From Spirosoma oryzicola (lineage in GTDB: Bacteria > Bacteroidota > Bacteroidia > Cytophagales > Spirosomataceae), in NCBI RefSeq assembly GCF_021233055.1, contig NZ_CP089538.1, positions 4,480,501 to 4,544,500 of the forward strand: a stretch of 64,000 nt of DNA, written 5' to 3'. Below, in pieces: positions 29,301 to 37,080 of this stretch. The position numbers and the translations under genes are program-made. Under the pieces are notes generated by a model, which saw nothing but the letters and a program-made list of their open reading frames with translations, ran no database searches and had not been told where the DNA came from. Numbering within the stretch: position 1 is the first letter of the stretch; each line of letters opens with the position of its first letter.

Positions 29301-29684
29301 TGGACAATTAGCTTTCCATATGTTTCCTCCTGCGTTTGACCAGTTTACTACCGGCACAGATCCTGATAGTACGGGTTTTTGACCAGTTCCATAAGCGCTG
29401 AAGACAATAGTACGATTTATTGAGCCAGATTGCCGAATTATTAATTTACCAGGAAAGGTATCCCCCCGACGAAATAAAACGGAATCACCAGGTTGCAATC
29501 CTAAACGGTTAACCGGATTTAAAGTCTGAAACGGAGATGTACGTGACCGCCCATCATTGGAGTCGTTTCCATTACTTGCCACATAATACGTCGTCTGAGC
29601 TAAGCAGAGCGACACTGTCGAGAAGAGCGTAAGTAGTAATCCATAACGAGTTATGTTTCTCTTACTTAGTAGCCATAAATGCAC
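26337..29684 (-). CDS. Secreted beta-helix protein with CBM-like and two DUF11/CARDB-like domains
   Basis: Protein of 1115 aa whose first about 600 residues are paralogous to the 20704-25884 product: LAQTTYYVASNGNDSNDGRS, GLQPGDSVLFRRGDTF, MTKSDGGALYVWN and others match closely. The start is GTG followed by CAT (Met-His), with no ATG before the signal peptide; the paralogue also begins GTG CAT. After the beta-helix comes a CBM4/9-like sandwich (about 640-765, SFDADADGWFIVYSN to FWLDNIRLQEG). Two DUF11-type repeats follow (about 835-965 and 1000-1113), each ending in a DPDS-type and GEDDEA/GEDDTA segment. Unlike the paralogue it has no recognisable T9SS C-terminal domain. Secreted or surface glycan-related role is inferred. 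Confidence 0.83.
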   Translation of the reverse strand: MHLWLLSKRNITRYGLLLTLFSTVSLCLAQTTYYVASNGNDSNDGRSRTSPFQTLNPVNRLGLQPGDSVLFRRGDTFPGKLIIRQSGSINRTIVFSAYGTGQKPVLSGSVPVVNWSNAGGNIWKANCPSCGNTVTGLYQNGVALPLGRYPNMDAPNKGYLTIQSHNDKNQITSQERLPNNINWKGGEVVMRPTQWIIDRAVIDNQNGDILNIINNSNYMPADGWGFFIQSHPATLDQNGEWFYDAASKTVWLYGDQTAPNNQLITITTQNRGIEAYNIFNVSVNNIHVKETLNEGVFMDNATNVTIADNDITNSGEDGVIITGSGNNLLVEGNHIVDVNNNGVRIDALQNVIFRGNTLRRVGMIPGRGKSGDGQYNGFQSNANVGVLIERNTIDSIGYNGISFWNNTTIRQNVVSNYCMTKSDGGALYVWNKAKASMTNIYIDSNIIYNGIGAPEGSFRREYSGANGIFLDDCVENVTFRNNTVFNNHQWGIYLHATSNITLIGNTSYNNGVSQFAMYHNAGYCPFRNNTVKNNIFLSKEPSQLTSQYESNTNDINLYGDIDSNYYARPFSEPATILGIINNTQGGTFSLEDWRNFSGGKDIHSSRSPIVYNSYRNEGAGGTNRINSSFDADADGWFIVYSNYNNAEATRDATNKLDGGSLRVGFPTPSGQSNSYAQAVNRFGTITKGKTYVLRFDAVASVNVNILAYLRSYGPPYVEYDKRYTVSIGPTRKSYEFVFTASESGTDAVVMFQIDGEGPTFWLDNIRLQEGVPIQNNPDDFIKLFYNPTLKDSVITLTDVYRDVKNQAYSGSFTLKPYTSVILLKDTLPVPPADLSLSLQSRKRLVQVNEPTTIELRISNQGQTPAALSRWTYRLPANLQFINSDGQPYSDNVLTGTVQQLAPLTDTTFILSVKPTVAGIFRTAAQITTATAPDPDSEPNSGTADGEDDTAMTELRVGGPSDTVFESPNPNQRALPPIESNQPTPDPTKADLSLRIEVSNRTPAKDEVIRITLYVNNAGGLATDGVQLQNQLPEGLTPVNLTDWTASGRLLNATLPSISAGATVSTSFQVRVSSPGSWVNKAQISASGTADPDSTPGNGFTNGEDDEAQVDIRTSK

Positions 29685-30252
29685 TTCGTGGTGTGGTTTA
29701 GTTGAGTATTTATTTAACGAATAAGCTTAAGCAGCCAGCAATTGTTTTCCCTCGTTAAAGCCTTGATGATAGGGTCGTTTATCGTGCTCTAAAGAATCAA
29801 AATCAGATCTATTATTTCTAGCCGTTTTTATTCTTTATAGTACAAAAATATGATCTTATATAACGTAATATCTGGTTAATTTCTAAACAGGTATTAATCT
29901 AAAATATCCTAACATGACTATTTTTAATGATAGAATGTTGTTTCTTAAATACTACTAAGTATTCCTTTACTTATCTTCTTTTCAAATAAAGAATACCAAT
30001 TTCATCAATTTAGTATAATGAAAATTGACTGTAACTTAGCTGTATTTCCTGCGTTTTTATTATTCGTGTGTATCTATCAGCTTAACAATCAATAAATCAC
30101 TTACTTTCGTACCCTATTTGCCTGGAGCATTGGCCGAATAATCAGAGAATATATATCCTGTATATAAGTTCGGGTAGGAAAGCTTATCTTGGCTGTCTCA
30201 AAACCAAACATGGCCATACACCATCGTGAGGTTTAGCCGATAATATCCTAGC
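29685..30252. other. AT-rich divergent promoter region
   Basis: 568 nt between the - strand beta-helix gene and the + strand LytTR gene, so promoters of both should lie here. TACTTTCG at about 30103-30110 resembles the Bacteroidota minus-7 element (TAnnTTTG with one change) and would serve the LytTR gene with a leader of about 140 nt. I see no hairpin or coding frame. Confidence 0.4.
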
Positions 30253-30648
30253 ATGAACACAATTCAGTTAATTGGTCATCCAGATCCTGTAGACGTTGAT
30301 TCAATTGTGTGGCTGAAGGGTGAAGCTAATTATACGCGCATACATTGCCAAAAGGGTACATTTATTCTTGTTACCCAGCCTTTACATTGGTTTGAACAAC
30401 ACCTTAATTTCATCCGGGTCCACCGTTCAGCCATTGTAAACCCTGTTTACGTTCGAGAGTTCATGCGGAAGAAAAGCCGGTCCGGTTGGGTACGATTGTT
30501 TGATGATACTGTTGTAACTGTATCGCGGGACCGACTTGAAACGACTGCGCTTCAATTGATGCTTATCAATCGCGCGAAATCGGTACATGCAGAAAATGGA
30601 ATTTACAATCTATCAAGTAGCATCAATTATCTAGAAGCAGACTTGTAA
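30253..30648 (+). CDS. LytTR DNA-binding domain protein without receiver
   Basis: Transcription regulator of 131 aa made of a single LytTR domain (about residues 12-108). Family features are SIVWLKGEANYTRIHC, FIRVHRSAIVNPVYVREF and VRLFDDTVVTVSRDRLE, the usual strand-rich DNA-binding block with the R-x-H-R-S-x-I/V-N signature. There is no N-terminal receiver domain, so it would act independently of direct phosphorylation or with a separate partner. It lies divergent from the beta-helix genes, and regulating those or the GT2 at 30805 is a reasonable guess from position. Confidence 0.87.
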   Translation: MNTIQLIGHPDPVDVDSIVWLKGEANYTRIHCQKGTFILVTQPLHWFEQHLNFIRVHRSAIVNPVYVREFMRKKSRSGWVRLFDDTVVTVSRDRLETTALQLMLINRAKSVHAENGIYNLSSSINYLEADL

Positions 30649-30804
30649 GTAGCTAGTTAACCCTATTTTATTTTAACTCAAATCACTCACGTTTATCGCT
30701 TGGCAGCAAACACCTTAAACTAGCCAGTCAATAAAGATAGGTAAAGTCTTCAGGCTTATACATCTTCATCAACGGCTTACTAGGTCACAAAACGCCTTCT
30801 GACT

Positions 30805-31701
30805 ATGAATGCTCCAGTACTTCTTTTCGCCTACAAGCGCCCTGTCGAACTCAAGGCTACTATTCAAGCGCTTCAGGCAAACTACTTAGCTCCCCAAAGC
30901 GACTTGTACATCTTCGCGGACGCTCCCAAACGGCCCGACGATGCACCCAAAGCGGCTCAGGTACGTCAATTGCTAGACGAGGTTACCGGTTTTCGCAGTA
31001 TTCACAGAGATTACGCTGAGAACAATATCGGCTGTGCGGATTCAATTATTCGGGGTATTAATCGAGTCCTGGAGGAACATTCTTCGGTCATTGTCGTGGA
31101 AGACGATATTGTAACAGCTCCGAATTTTCTGGACTTTATGAATCAAGGTTTGGCACAATATGCCAAAACTCGACGCGTATATTCAGTATCTGGCTACACC
31201 TTGCCTTTCCAACGGCCCGCTGGTTACTCGTCAGATGCTTATTTTATCCCACGCCATAGCCCTTGGGGATGGGCGACCTGGGCTGATCGCTGGAACTCGG
31301 TAGATTGGGACATGACTGATTATCAGGCTTTCATAAAAGATAAGCAACAGCAGAAAGCGTTCATGCAGGGAGGGTCAGACCTAGTCGGGATGCTCCGCGA
31401 TCAGATGGAAGGCCGGGCCGATGCCTGGGATATCCGCTTTTGTTACAACCGCTTTAAAGAAGGTGGCTTAACGGTCTACCCCACTGTGTCGAAAGTTCAG
31501 AATATCGGCTTTAGCAAAGACGCAACGCACACGGATATTTACAACCGCTATAAGACGAACCTAGACAATAGCGGACAACGCGATTTTACGTGGTCTGATG
31601 TAGTGGATAACTCCGATTATTACCAGCGTCAGACATTACGCCATTATAGCATCCCTACTCGTATTTATAACCGGCTAAAAACGCTGGCGGGTATTCGTTA
31701 A
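30805..31701 (+). CDS. Glycosyltransferase family 2-like protein
   Basis: GT-A type enzyme of 298 aa of the group that opens APVLLFAYKRPVELKATIQAL. Then come DLYIFADAPKRPDD, NIGCADSIIRGINRVLEEH and the acidic metal site VVEDDIVTAPNFLDFMNQ (about residue 98), and HSPWGWATWADRW typical of this subgroup. It stands alone, outside the exopolysaccharide operon, with an intrinsic terminator at 31724-31784. It may modify surface glycans or the neighbouring secreted proteins; acceptor unknown. Confidence 0.85.
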   Translation: MNAPVLLFAYKRPVELKATIQALQANYLAPQSDLYIFADAPKRPDDAPKAAQVRQLLDEVTGFRSIHRDYAENNIGCADSIIRGINRVLEEHSSVIVVEDDIVTAPNFLDFMNQGLAQYAKTRRVYSVSGYTLPFQRPAGYSSDAYFIPRHSPWGWATWADRWNSVDWDMTDYQAFIKDKQQQKAFMQGGSDLVGMLRDQMEGRADAWDIRFCYNRFKEGGLTVYPTVSKVQNIGFSKDATHTDIYNRYKTNLDNSGQRDFTWSDVVDNSDYYQRQTLRHYSIPTRIYNRLKTLAGIR

Positions 31702-31723
31702 CAGGATTTCCTTGATCGCGTAG

Positions 31724-31784
31724 AGAACTTTCTGGTTTCGTAGTCTGGCAACCACCCAGCTACAAAATCAGAAAGTTCTTTTTT
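31724..31784 (+). terminator. Intrinsic terminator of the GT2 gene
   Basis: Arms 31724-31743 and 31759-31779 pair through AGAACTTTCTG/CAGAAAGTTCT and GTAG/CTAC with one G-T wobble, followed by a six-T run (31779-31784). It starts 23 nt after the stop at 31701. Confidence 0.85.
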
Positions 31785-31885
31785 GGGAGCCTCTTATCTT
31801 ACTTACCGTACTCATCGATACAACTACTTGGGTTGATCAGCATAAAATAGCAGATTCAAAGGCTCCTCGCTGACGTTGTAATTTT

Positions 31886-32065
31886 ATGATGAGTACACTG
31901 CGTTGCGCCACTATTGAAGACGAGCCGATTGCTCAGAGACTATTCGAAAATTTATCCAACTCACACTGTGTATTGGTTGACGAGTCTAACCAATACATTA
32001 TTGATTCGACTTGGGTAAGCTACGACAACCAGTACTTGGCCTCACTTCGTGTTAAGAGTAATCTG
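31886..32065 (+). pseudogene. Remnant of a LytTR-type response regulator N-terminus
   Basis: The frame starting at 31886 translates to MMSTLRCATIEDEPIAQRLF, which matches the first 20 or so residues of LytTR response regulators (strand 1 and the acidic EDEP pocket). After about residue 22 the similarity ends, and the frame runs on through the antisense of the tRNA gene to 32185, which is meaningless. I read this as a truncated and decayed receiver gene. A short functional peptide is less likely. Confidence 0.45.
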
Positions 32066-32137
32066 TGGTCCCGACGGGAATCGAACCCATATCAAACGTT
32101 TAGGAAACGTCTATTCTATCCGTTGAACTACGGGACC
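32066..32137 (-). tRNA. tRNA-Arg (anticodon CCT)
   Basis: On the - strand the sequence folds as a complete cloverleaf of 72 nt. The acceptor stem is GGTCCCG with CGGGACC plus discriminator A, the D stem is GTTC with GAAT, the anticodon stem is GACGT with ACGTT, the anticodon loop is TTCCTAA, and the T arm is ATGGG-TTCGATT-CCCGT. The loop gives anticodon CCT, reading AGG. The terminal CCA is not encoded. It lies just downstream of hflX and its terminator. Confidence 0.96.
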
Positions 32138-32165
32138 AAAAAAGGAGCGGCCATCCTGACCGCTC
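32138..32165 (-). terminator. Intrinsic terminator of hflX
   Basis: Read on the - strand, GAGCGG (32165-32160) pairs with CCGCTC (32150-32145) around a 9-nt loop. A run of six T (A at 32138-32143 on the + strand) follows, ending directly at the tRNA 5' end. It separates hflX from the tRNA gene. Confidence 0.8.
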
Positions 32166-32195
32166 GGTTTCTTTTACAAAATTGACGAAAATCCG

Positions 32196-33479
32196 TTAAC
32201 CTGCCAAACCGTCGCTGTATTCAGCCGATTCGTTTAGTGGAACGTGTACCCAGTTCGGATAAATCTGGTAATGTTTCTCTTTTACCAAATCATAAAGCAA
32301 CTCACGCAGCTCACCAACGTTCTCGCCTGTCTGTGCCGAAATAAAAGCGACATAGTCTGCCTTTTGAGTCAGATAAGTTTTCTTCAAGTACTCCAACGCA
32401 GTTTTTCTCCGCATAGCTACCGGCACGACAACCTCCTCGTGACTCTGCTCGTCATCAATGTCTTCGTCATCATCTCTGTTGACTTTATCCGTCCACTCCT
32501 CTCTTGGCACGAATTCATCCATTTTGTTGAAGACTAAAACCATAGGTTTGTCAGCAGCTTTGATGTCGGCAAGCGTGGTGTTAACAACCTCTATTTGTTC
32601 TTCGAAATTAGGATGGGATACATCGACAACATGGAGTAGGATATCCGCTTCGCGAACCTCATCGAGCGTTGATTTAAACGACTCAATAAGCGTGGTAGGC
32701 AGCTTCCGAATAAACCCAACCGTATCAGTCAGCAGAAAAGGAATGTTGCCAAGCGTCACCTTACGCACGGTTGAATCGACAGTAGCGAACAGCTTATTCT
32801 CGGCAAATACTTCCGCTTTAGCCATCGTACGCATCAGCGTCGATTTACCGACGTTGGTATACCCGACCAAAGCCACCCGCACAAGCCGGTCACGCTCTTT
32901 CCGACGCGTTACACTTTGCTTGTCAATCTTCGCAAGCTTATCCTTTAGAAAGGCAATACGGTCTTTTACAATCCGACGGTCAGTCTCCAGCTCTTTTTCC
33001 CCCGGACCACGCATACCGGTTCCGCCTTTCTGACGGCTAAGGTGCGTCCACATGCGAGTCAGACGAGGATAGAGGTACTGATACTGCGCTAGTTCGACTT
33101 GGACACGTGCCTGAGCAGTCTGTGCTCGCATCGAGAAAATATTCAGGATGAGCAGGCTACGGTCAAGTACTTTGATTTCTTTAAACTCGGCTTCCAGGTT
33201 ACGCACCTGAGCAGGAGTCAAATCATCATCGAAAATTATAGAGTCTACCGGATTGGCGAGGATAAACGTCTGAATTTCCTCTAGTTTACCTTTTCCGACA
33301 AAGGTTCTTGTGTCGGGCCGGTCAAGTTTCTGCGTAAATGTCTGTACAGTGGTGACACCCGACGTTTCCGCCAGAAACGCAAGTTCGTCCAAATATTCTT
33401 TAGTCTGGTCACCGGTCTGCTTTTGCGTGACCAGTGCTACCAGAACAGCGGTTTCGGGTTGTTTGTGTGTGTCGATCAT
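32196..33479 (-). CDS. hflX: GTPase HflX
   Basis: Ribosome-associated GTPase of 427 aa; in characterised bacteria HflX splits stalled or heat-damaged 70S ribosomes. The N-terminal HflX domain is present, with FVGKGKLEEI (about 60) and LYPRLTRMWTHLSRQ. The hallmark GGTGMRGPGEKELETDRR is followed by a coiled helical arm. The G domain has G1 GYTNVGKST (206-214), G3 DTVG (252-255), G4 NKMD (318-321) and SAQTG as G5. An acidic insertion (RDDDEDIDDEQSHEE, about 335-349) lies between G4 and G5 and is not part of the core fold. The gene ends at the terminator upstream of tRNA-Arg. Confidence 0.96.
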   Translation of the reverse strand: MIDTHKQPETAVLVALVTQKQTGDQTKEYLDELAFLAETSGVTTVQTFTQKLDRPDTRTFVGKGKLEEIQTFILANPVDSIIFDDDLTPAQVRNLEAEFKEIKVLDRSLLILNIFSMRAQTAQARVQVELAQYQYLYPRLTRMWTHLSRQKGGTGMRGPGEKELETDRRIVKDRIAFLKDKLAKIDKQSVTRRKERDRLVRVALVGYTNVGKSTLMRTMAKAEVFAENKLFATVDSTVRKVTLGNIPFLLTDTVGFIRKLPTTLIESFKSTLDEVREADILLHVVDVSHPNFEEQIEVVNTTLADIKAADKPMVLVFNKMDEFVPREEWTDKVNRDDDEDIDDEQSHEEVVVPVAMRRKTALEYLKKTYLTQKADYVAFISAQTGENVGELRELLYDLVKEKHYQIYPNWVHVPLNESAEYSDGLAG

Positions 33480-33663
33480 AATAAAATGGTTTGAGGATGT
33501 CGCATAATCGTACGTCGCGAGCTACTTTCGATTCCCGAGAAAATAGGTATATCAACAGCTTCTTACCGAAGATTCGCATTTTTTATCCAACATCTCATAA
33601 TTAATAACGGACTGATTTTTGGAAAAGTTTCTACTTTTTGGACCCTCAACTGCCTGACCCATA

Positions 33664-35049
33664 TTATAGCTGAACGGTTTTCCAACGACCACGTCGGAAG
33701 ACCCAAACGGCAATAAGAGCAAGCAGCGACTCGCTAATCGCCACAGACCAGAATACGCCCGGCGGTCCCCAGTGCAGCCATGTGGCGAGCGTATAAGCCA
33801 ATGGAATTTCGATAATCCAGAAGCAAACAATGTTAATAAGCGTTGGCGTTCGCGTATCACCTGCGCCGTTTAGTGCCTGACTTAACACCATCCCGTACGC
33901 CATAAAGACGTAGCCTACGCAAAAGACCTGTAAGCATTCGACGGCAATCTCCATTACGCGAACGTCGCGGTTGAACAAACCAACAACTTCCTTAGCTCCG
34001 ATAAAGAAGCCGATACCAACGGCGGCAAGAAAAAGCATGTTGCAGAAAGCGGCCCGCCAGGCAGATGTCGCAGCTCGCTCAGGCTGTCCCGCTCCTAAGT
34101 TCTGTCCAACCAGCGTTGCCGCAGCATTAGCCAAACCCCAGGACGGCAGAATGGTAAACACGATAATCCGGATGGCTATGGTGTAGCCCGCGACAACGTC
34201 GCTACCAAACGCCGATAAAATGCGCGTCAGAAAGATCCAGCTTGCTGACCCAACCAGAAATTGGCTCGTACCGCCAACCGCCAGGTTAAGCAGGTTTCGG
34301 ATGATGCTCATATCAGGATTCACATCGGTCCGCATGACCCTCACGTTTCCACCAGGACGCGTTAAGGCGTAAAGCTGGTACAAAACACCAACCGTTCGGC
34401 CAGTTGTGGTAGCTACCGCCGACCCCATAACGCCAAGTTCGGGGAAGGGGCCAAGACCAAAAATAAAGACCGGACACAGAATAATGTTAACTCCGTTTGC
34501 CAGCCATAACGAACGCATAGCGACTGACGCTTCACCCGCGCCACGCAGACAACCGCTCAGGGTATAAAGCAAAATAATCGCTGGCGAACTGGCGAAAATC
34601 ATCTTTGTAAAGCCTACCCCATTGGCAATCAGCTGGTCGTTACCACCCATCAGCCGTAGAATATGTTCAGCCAACAGAAAGCCAGGTATGCCTAACACGA
34701 TCGACATAGCAACGGATAGCAACACTACCTGACCGACAGTTCTACTGGCCGCTTCTTTATTCTCTTCACCGATGCGCCGGGCTACCAATGCGGTGGCGGC
34801 AGTACTTAGACCGATGCCAATCGAGTAAACAATCGTTAGAACAGATTCGGTTAAGCCTACTGTCGCAACGGCCTCGGTGCCAATTTTCGCCACAAAAAAT
34901 ACATCGACTATGGCAAACAGCGATTCCATGACCATTTCCAGGATCATCGGAACGGAAAGCAGAAAGATAGCCCTATTAATACTGCCGGATGTGAAGTTAG
35001 TTTCTGTACCGCGCAATGCAGCCAGAAATAACCGAAAGAATCTGGTCAT
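33664..35049 (-). CDS. MATE family multidrug efflux transporter
   Basis: Inner-membrane exporter of 461 aa with about 12 hydrophobic helices, driven by Na+ or H+ in known members. I choose the ATG at 35049 (MTRFFRLFLAALRG) because the upstream 30 codons of the open frame are basic and unlike the family. Typical motifs are INRAIFLLSVPMILEMVMES in helix 1, GLTESVLTIVYSIGIGLSTA, and VGQNLGAGQPERA between the two lobes. It stands alone, preceded by a 340-nt gap. The substrate cannot be predicted. Confidence 0.92.
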   Translation of the reverse strand: MTRFFRLFLAALRGTETNFTSGSINRAIFLLSVPMILEMVMESLFAIVDVFFVAKIGTEAVATVGLTESVLTIVYSIGIGLSTAATALVARRIGEENKEAASRTVGQVVLLSVAMSIVLGIPGFLLAEHILRLMGGNDQLIANGVGFTKMIFASSPAIILLYTLSGCLRGAGEASVAMRSLWLANGVNIILCPVFIFGLGPFPELGVMGSAVATTTGRTVGVLYQLYALTRPGGNVRVMRTDVNPDMSIIRNLLNLAVGGTSQFLVGSASWIFLTRILSAFGSDVVAGYTIAIRIIVFTILPSWGLANAAATLVGQNLGAGQPERAATSAWRAAFCNMLFLAAVGIGFFIGAKEVVGLFNRDVRVMEIAVECLQVFCVGYVFMAYGMVLSQALNGAGDTRTPTLINIVCFWIIEIPLAYTLATWLHWGPPGVFWSVAISESLLALIAVWVFRRGRWKTVQL

Positions 35050-35392
35050 TAGAATAGAAGAATGGCGTATAGTCCGACGACTACCGACGCAAATGAATGA
35101 TGTGAAAAAGGGATAGCGGCCCAGTTGGGCGGCAGGCAATAAGTGAAGAAGGGAAACCCGCGTAGGGTCTTATCCGAGGAACTTCATGGGCTTTGTTGGA
35201 CCGCCAGCGCGGACGCATTTAGGACTGCAAACCTACAATTTTATTTTCAAAAAAATCAAACAGGTTTGAGTAAGCGGTTCAATAAAATAATAAACATGAA
35301 TCCCAAATCTCAGTTTATATAGCTGATAGTCTGTTATTTATTTTTAGCCGGCACGCCGTAAACTCTGGTTTACAGCGCACAGAACCGGTTCA
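35050..35392. other. Divergent intergenic region
   Basis: 343 nt between the MATE gene (-) and the Nif3-like gene (+). It should hold both promoters. I see no convincing TAnnTTTG box, hairpin or coding frame; the centre (35225-35345) is AT-rich. Confidence 0.4.
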
Positions 35393-36199
35393 ATGGGTAT
35401 GACCAATCAACTGCTTAGCTTACGTGAATTAGCCGATTTTTTGCAAAATGAGCTAGCCACGGATCGCTACTTAAAGCGTGAGCAAGGTGGAATTTACCAC
35501 CACTCTGACCGACCTATTTCCCGCCTGGGACTTGCTCTGGAGCCGTGGCCTGTGTTGCCCAAATGGCTCGAAGAAAACAAGCTTGATGCCTTGTGGCTTC
35601 ATCGACCCTGGCAGCTTGACCGCACTAAACTACCGCCAGATGTAGGCATTGTTTACCATCATCTGCCATTCGACGAAGCACTGACGATGGGCTATAACAC
35701 CTTGCTGGCCAATCTGATGAATAGCCTTGGAACGCCCGAACCACTTGGCTACAAACAGGACACTACCGACACCGGCGAGTTATTACCCAAACGGGCTATT
35801 GGTATGCTGTTTGACAGAGTTGAGCAGGAGTTTGACGCAGTACTTCGTGAAGTGAGTACTATGTTCGGTGGTTATGACCGAGCCGAGGCCGGACGCTGCC
35901 AGACCGGACAGCACACGATAGGTCGTATTGCTGTGGTCGGCGCTATGAATGATGCCTTAGTTCGTGAAGCCCATGAGCGGGGAGCAAGTCTCTACCTGAC
36001 TGGTCAATACAGAAAGCCAGCGCAGAAGGCTGTTGATGATACCGGTATGGCGGTTATTGCGGTCGGACATTACCGAAGCGAAGAATGGGGTATGCGCGCA
36101 CTGGCCGCTTTACTGCACGAACGCTGGCCTACCCTGAACGTTGTGCTTCCAGACAACAGCGAACCAGTTGCGTTACCAACCACGAAGAATTTTGTCTAA
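35393..36199 (+). CDS. Nif3/YbgI-like dinuclear metal-centre protein
   Basis: Protein of 268 aa resembling the Nif3 (DUF34) family, which forms hexameric rings with a two-metal site; the biochemical role of the family is unsettled. C-terminal VGAMNDALVREAHERGASLY, LTGQYRKPAQKA and AVGHYRSEEWGMRAL match the family, with His226 and Glu230 as metal ligands. Asp94 in HHLPFDEAL fits the third ligand. The usual HHP ligand pair is here LHRP (His70-Arg71), so one ligand appears replaced. That substitution and the low overall similarity make the family call good but not certain. Confidence 0.7.
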   Translation: MGMTNQLLSLRELADFLQNELATDRYLKREQGGIYHHSDRPISRLGLALEPWPVLPKWLEENKLDALWLHRPWQLDRTKLPPDVGIVYHHLPFDEALTMGYNTLLANLMNSLGTPEPLGYKQDTTDTGELLPKRAIGMLFDRVEQEFDAVLREVSTMFGGYDRAEAGRCQTGQHTIGRIAVVGAMNDALVREAHERGASLYLTGQYRKPAQKAVDDTGMAVIAVGHYRSEEWGMRALAALLHERWPTLNVVLPDNSEPVALPTTKNFV

Positions 36200-36255
36200 G
36201 GGTACACGAAGCACATTAAACCATTTTTAGCCTCGTTTGTCTTAAGTAGGAAGCG

Positions 36256-36307
36256 AGCTAAATTGGCTGTCTTCCTTAACTAGCTAAATTGGCTGTCTTC
36301 CTTAACT
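36256..36307. repeat. Tandem 26-bp direct repeat upstream of the DUF4142 gene
   Basis: A 26-nt unit beginning AGCTAAATTGG and ending CCTTAACT occurs twice in exact tandem (36256-36281 and 36282-36307), ending 30 nt before the ATG at 36338. It may be a recent slippage duplication, or a doubled binding site in the promoter. Confidence 0.8.
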
Positions 36308-36337
36308 ATCGTAAAGTACTTGTTAACTCATTACACC

Positions 36338-37003
36338 ATGAAAACCCTCAATACCAATATTTTCGTTTGGCTGCTGGCCGTATCGCTCTCAGGCAGCGCA
36401 CTTGTCGCCTGCGCTCAGGCAACTACCGGTACAACGAGCACGAGTACCGGCGCAGCAAGAACAGCTTCTGATCCGTCTAAAGCTCAACTGCTATTGCCTA
36501 TGCAGCAAATGATGGAAAAGCTAAAAAAACTTCAAGCTACCGGCGACCCTGATTTCGATTATGCTTTCCAGGCAAAAATTCATACGCAGGGTGAACAGGA
36601 CTTATTGAAGCAGGAAATTCAGAATGGTGCTGACTCGTCATTGAAACAAATGGCACAGAGCCTACTGACGGTTGCTCAGAGCGATGCAGCACTGTTGGAC
36701 GAAACACTGAAACAAGTTAAGCCATCGCGCCCCAATCAGGCTTTTACCCAGCAACAGGGCCGGAACATTCAGGCTATGGCGCTGAAACTACAACAGGGTG
36801 GCGCGGATGATAAACTAACCGGCAATTTTGATAAAAACTTTGTCACTGTGCTGCTTGATCATCGGCAGGATGCTATCGATATGGCCAATACCTATCTTCA
36901 ATACGGCAAAAACGCTACCTTGAAAGATTACGCTCAAAAATTGGTTGCGAAAGCACAAACTGAAATGACACAGGCTAAAGCGGCACTACCCAAGCAAAAC
37001 TAA
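36338..37003 (+). CDS. DUF4142 domain lipoprotein
   Basis: Protein of 221 aa. The ATG at 36338 gives a proper signal peptide (MKTLNTNIFVWLLAVSLSGS) with a lipobox-like LVAC; a TTG 18 nt upstream is less likely. The mature part has the DUF4142 pattern of two ferritin-like four-helix halves: DFDYAFQAKIHTQGEQDLLK, ADSSLKQMAQSLL, NFVTVLLDHRQDAIDMANTY and ATLKDYAQKLVAKAQTEM. Proteins of this family are periplasmic or outer-membrane and of unknown function, often stress-induced. A strong terminator follows at 37035-37080, right before the rhodopsin gene. Confidence 0.85.
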   Translation: MKTLNTNIFVWLLAVSLSGSALVACAQATTGTTSTSTGAARTASDPSKAQLLLPMQQMMEKLKKLQATGDPDFDYAFQAKIHTQGEQDLLKQEIQNGADSSLKQMAQSLLTVAQSDAALLDETLKQVKPSRPNQAFTQQQGRNIQAMALKLQQGGADDKLTGNFDKNFVTVLLDHRQDAIDMANTYLQYGKNATLKDYAQKLVAKAQTEMTQAKAALPKQN

Positions 37004-37034
37004 GTCTGCTTTTTAATAATATTTTAACTGTAAT

Positions 37035-37080
37035 AGTGCTGCTGAATGAGTTAATATCATTCAGCAGCACTGTTTTTTTT
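37035..37080 (+). terminator. Intrinsic terminator directly abutting the rhodopsin start codon
   Basis: Arms 37035-37049 and 37057-37071 pair perfectly over 15 bp (AGTGCTGCTGAATGA and complement) with a 7-nt loop. A run of eight T (37073-37080) ends immediately before the ATG at 37081. It ends the DUF4142 transcript, or acts as an attenuator for the rhodopsin gene. Confidence 0.88.

Noticed and set aside
31886..32185. A 99-aa protein covering the tRNA region
   Set aside because: The second half is the antisense of a perfect tRNA cloverleaf; only the first about 22 codons look like protein, so it is listed as a remnant.
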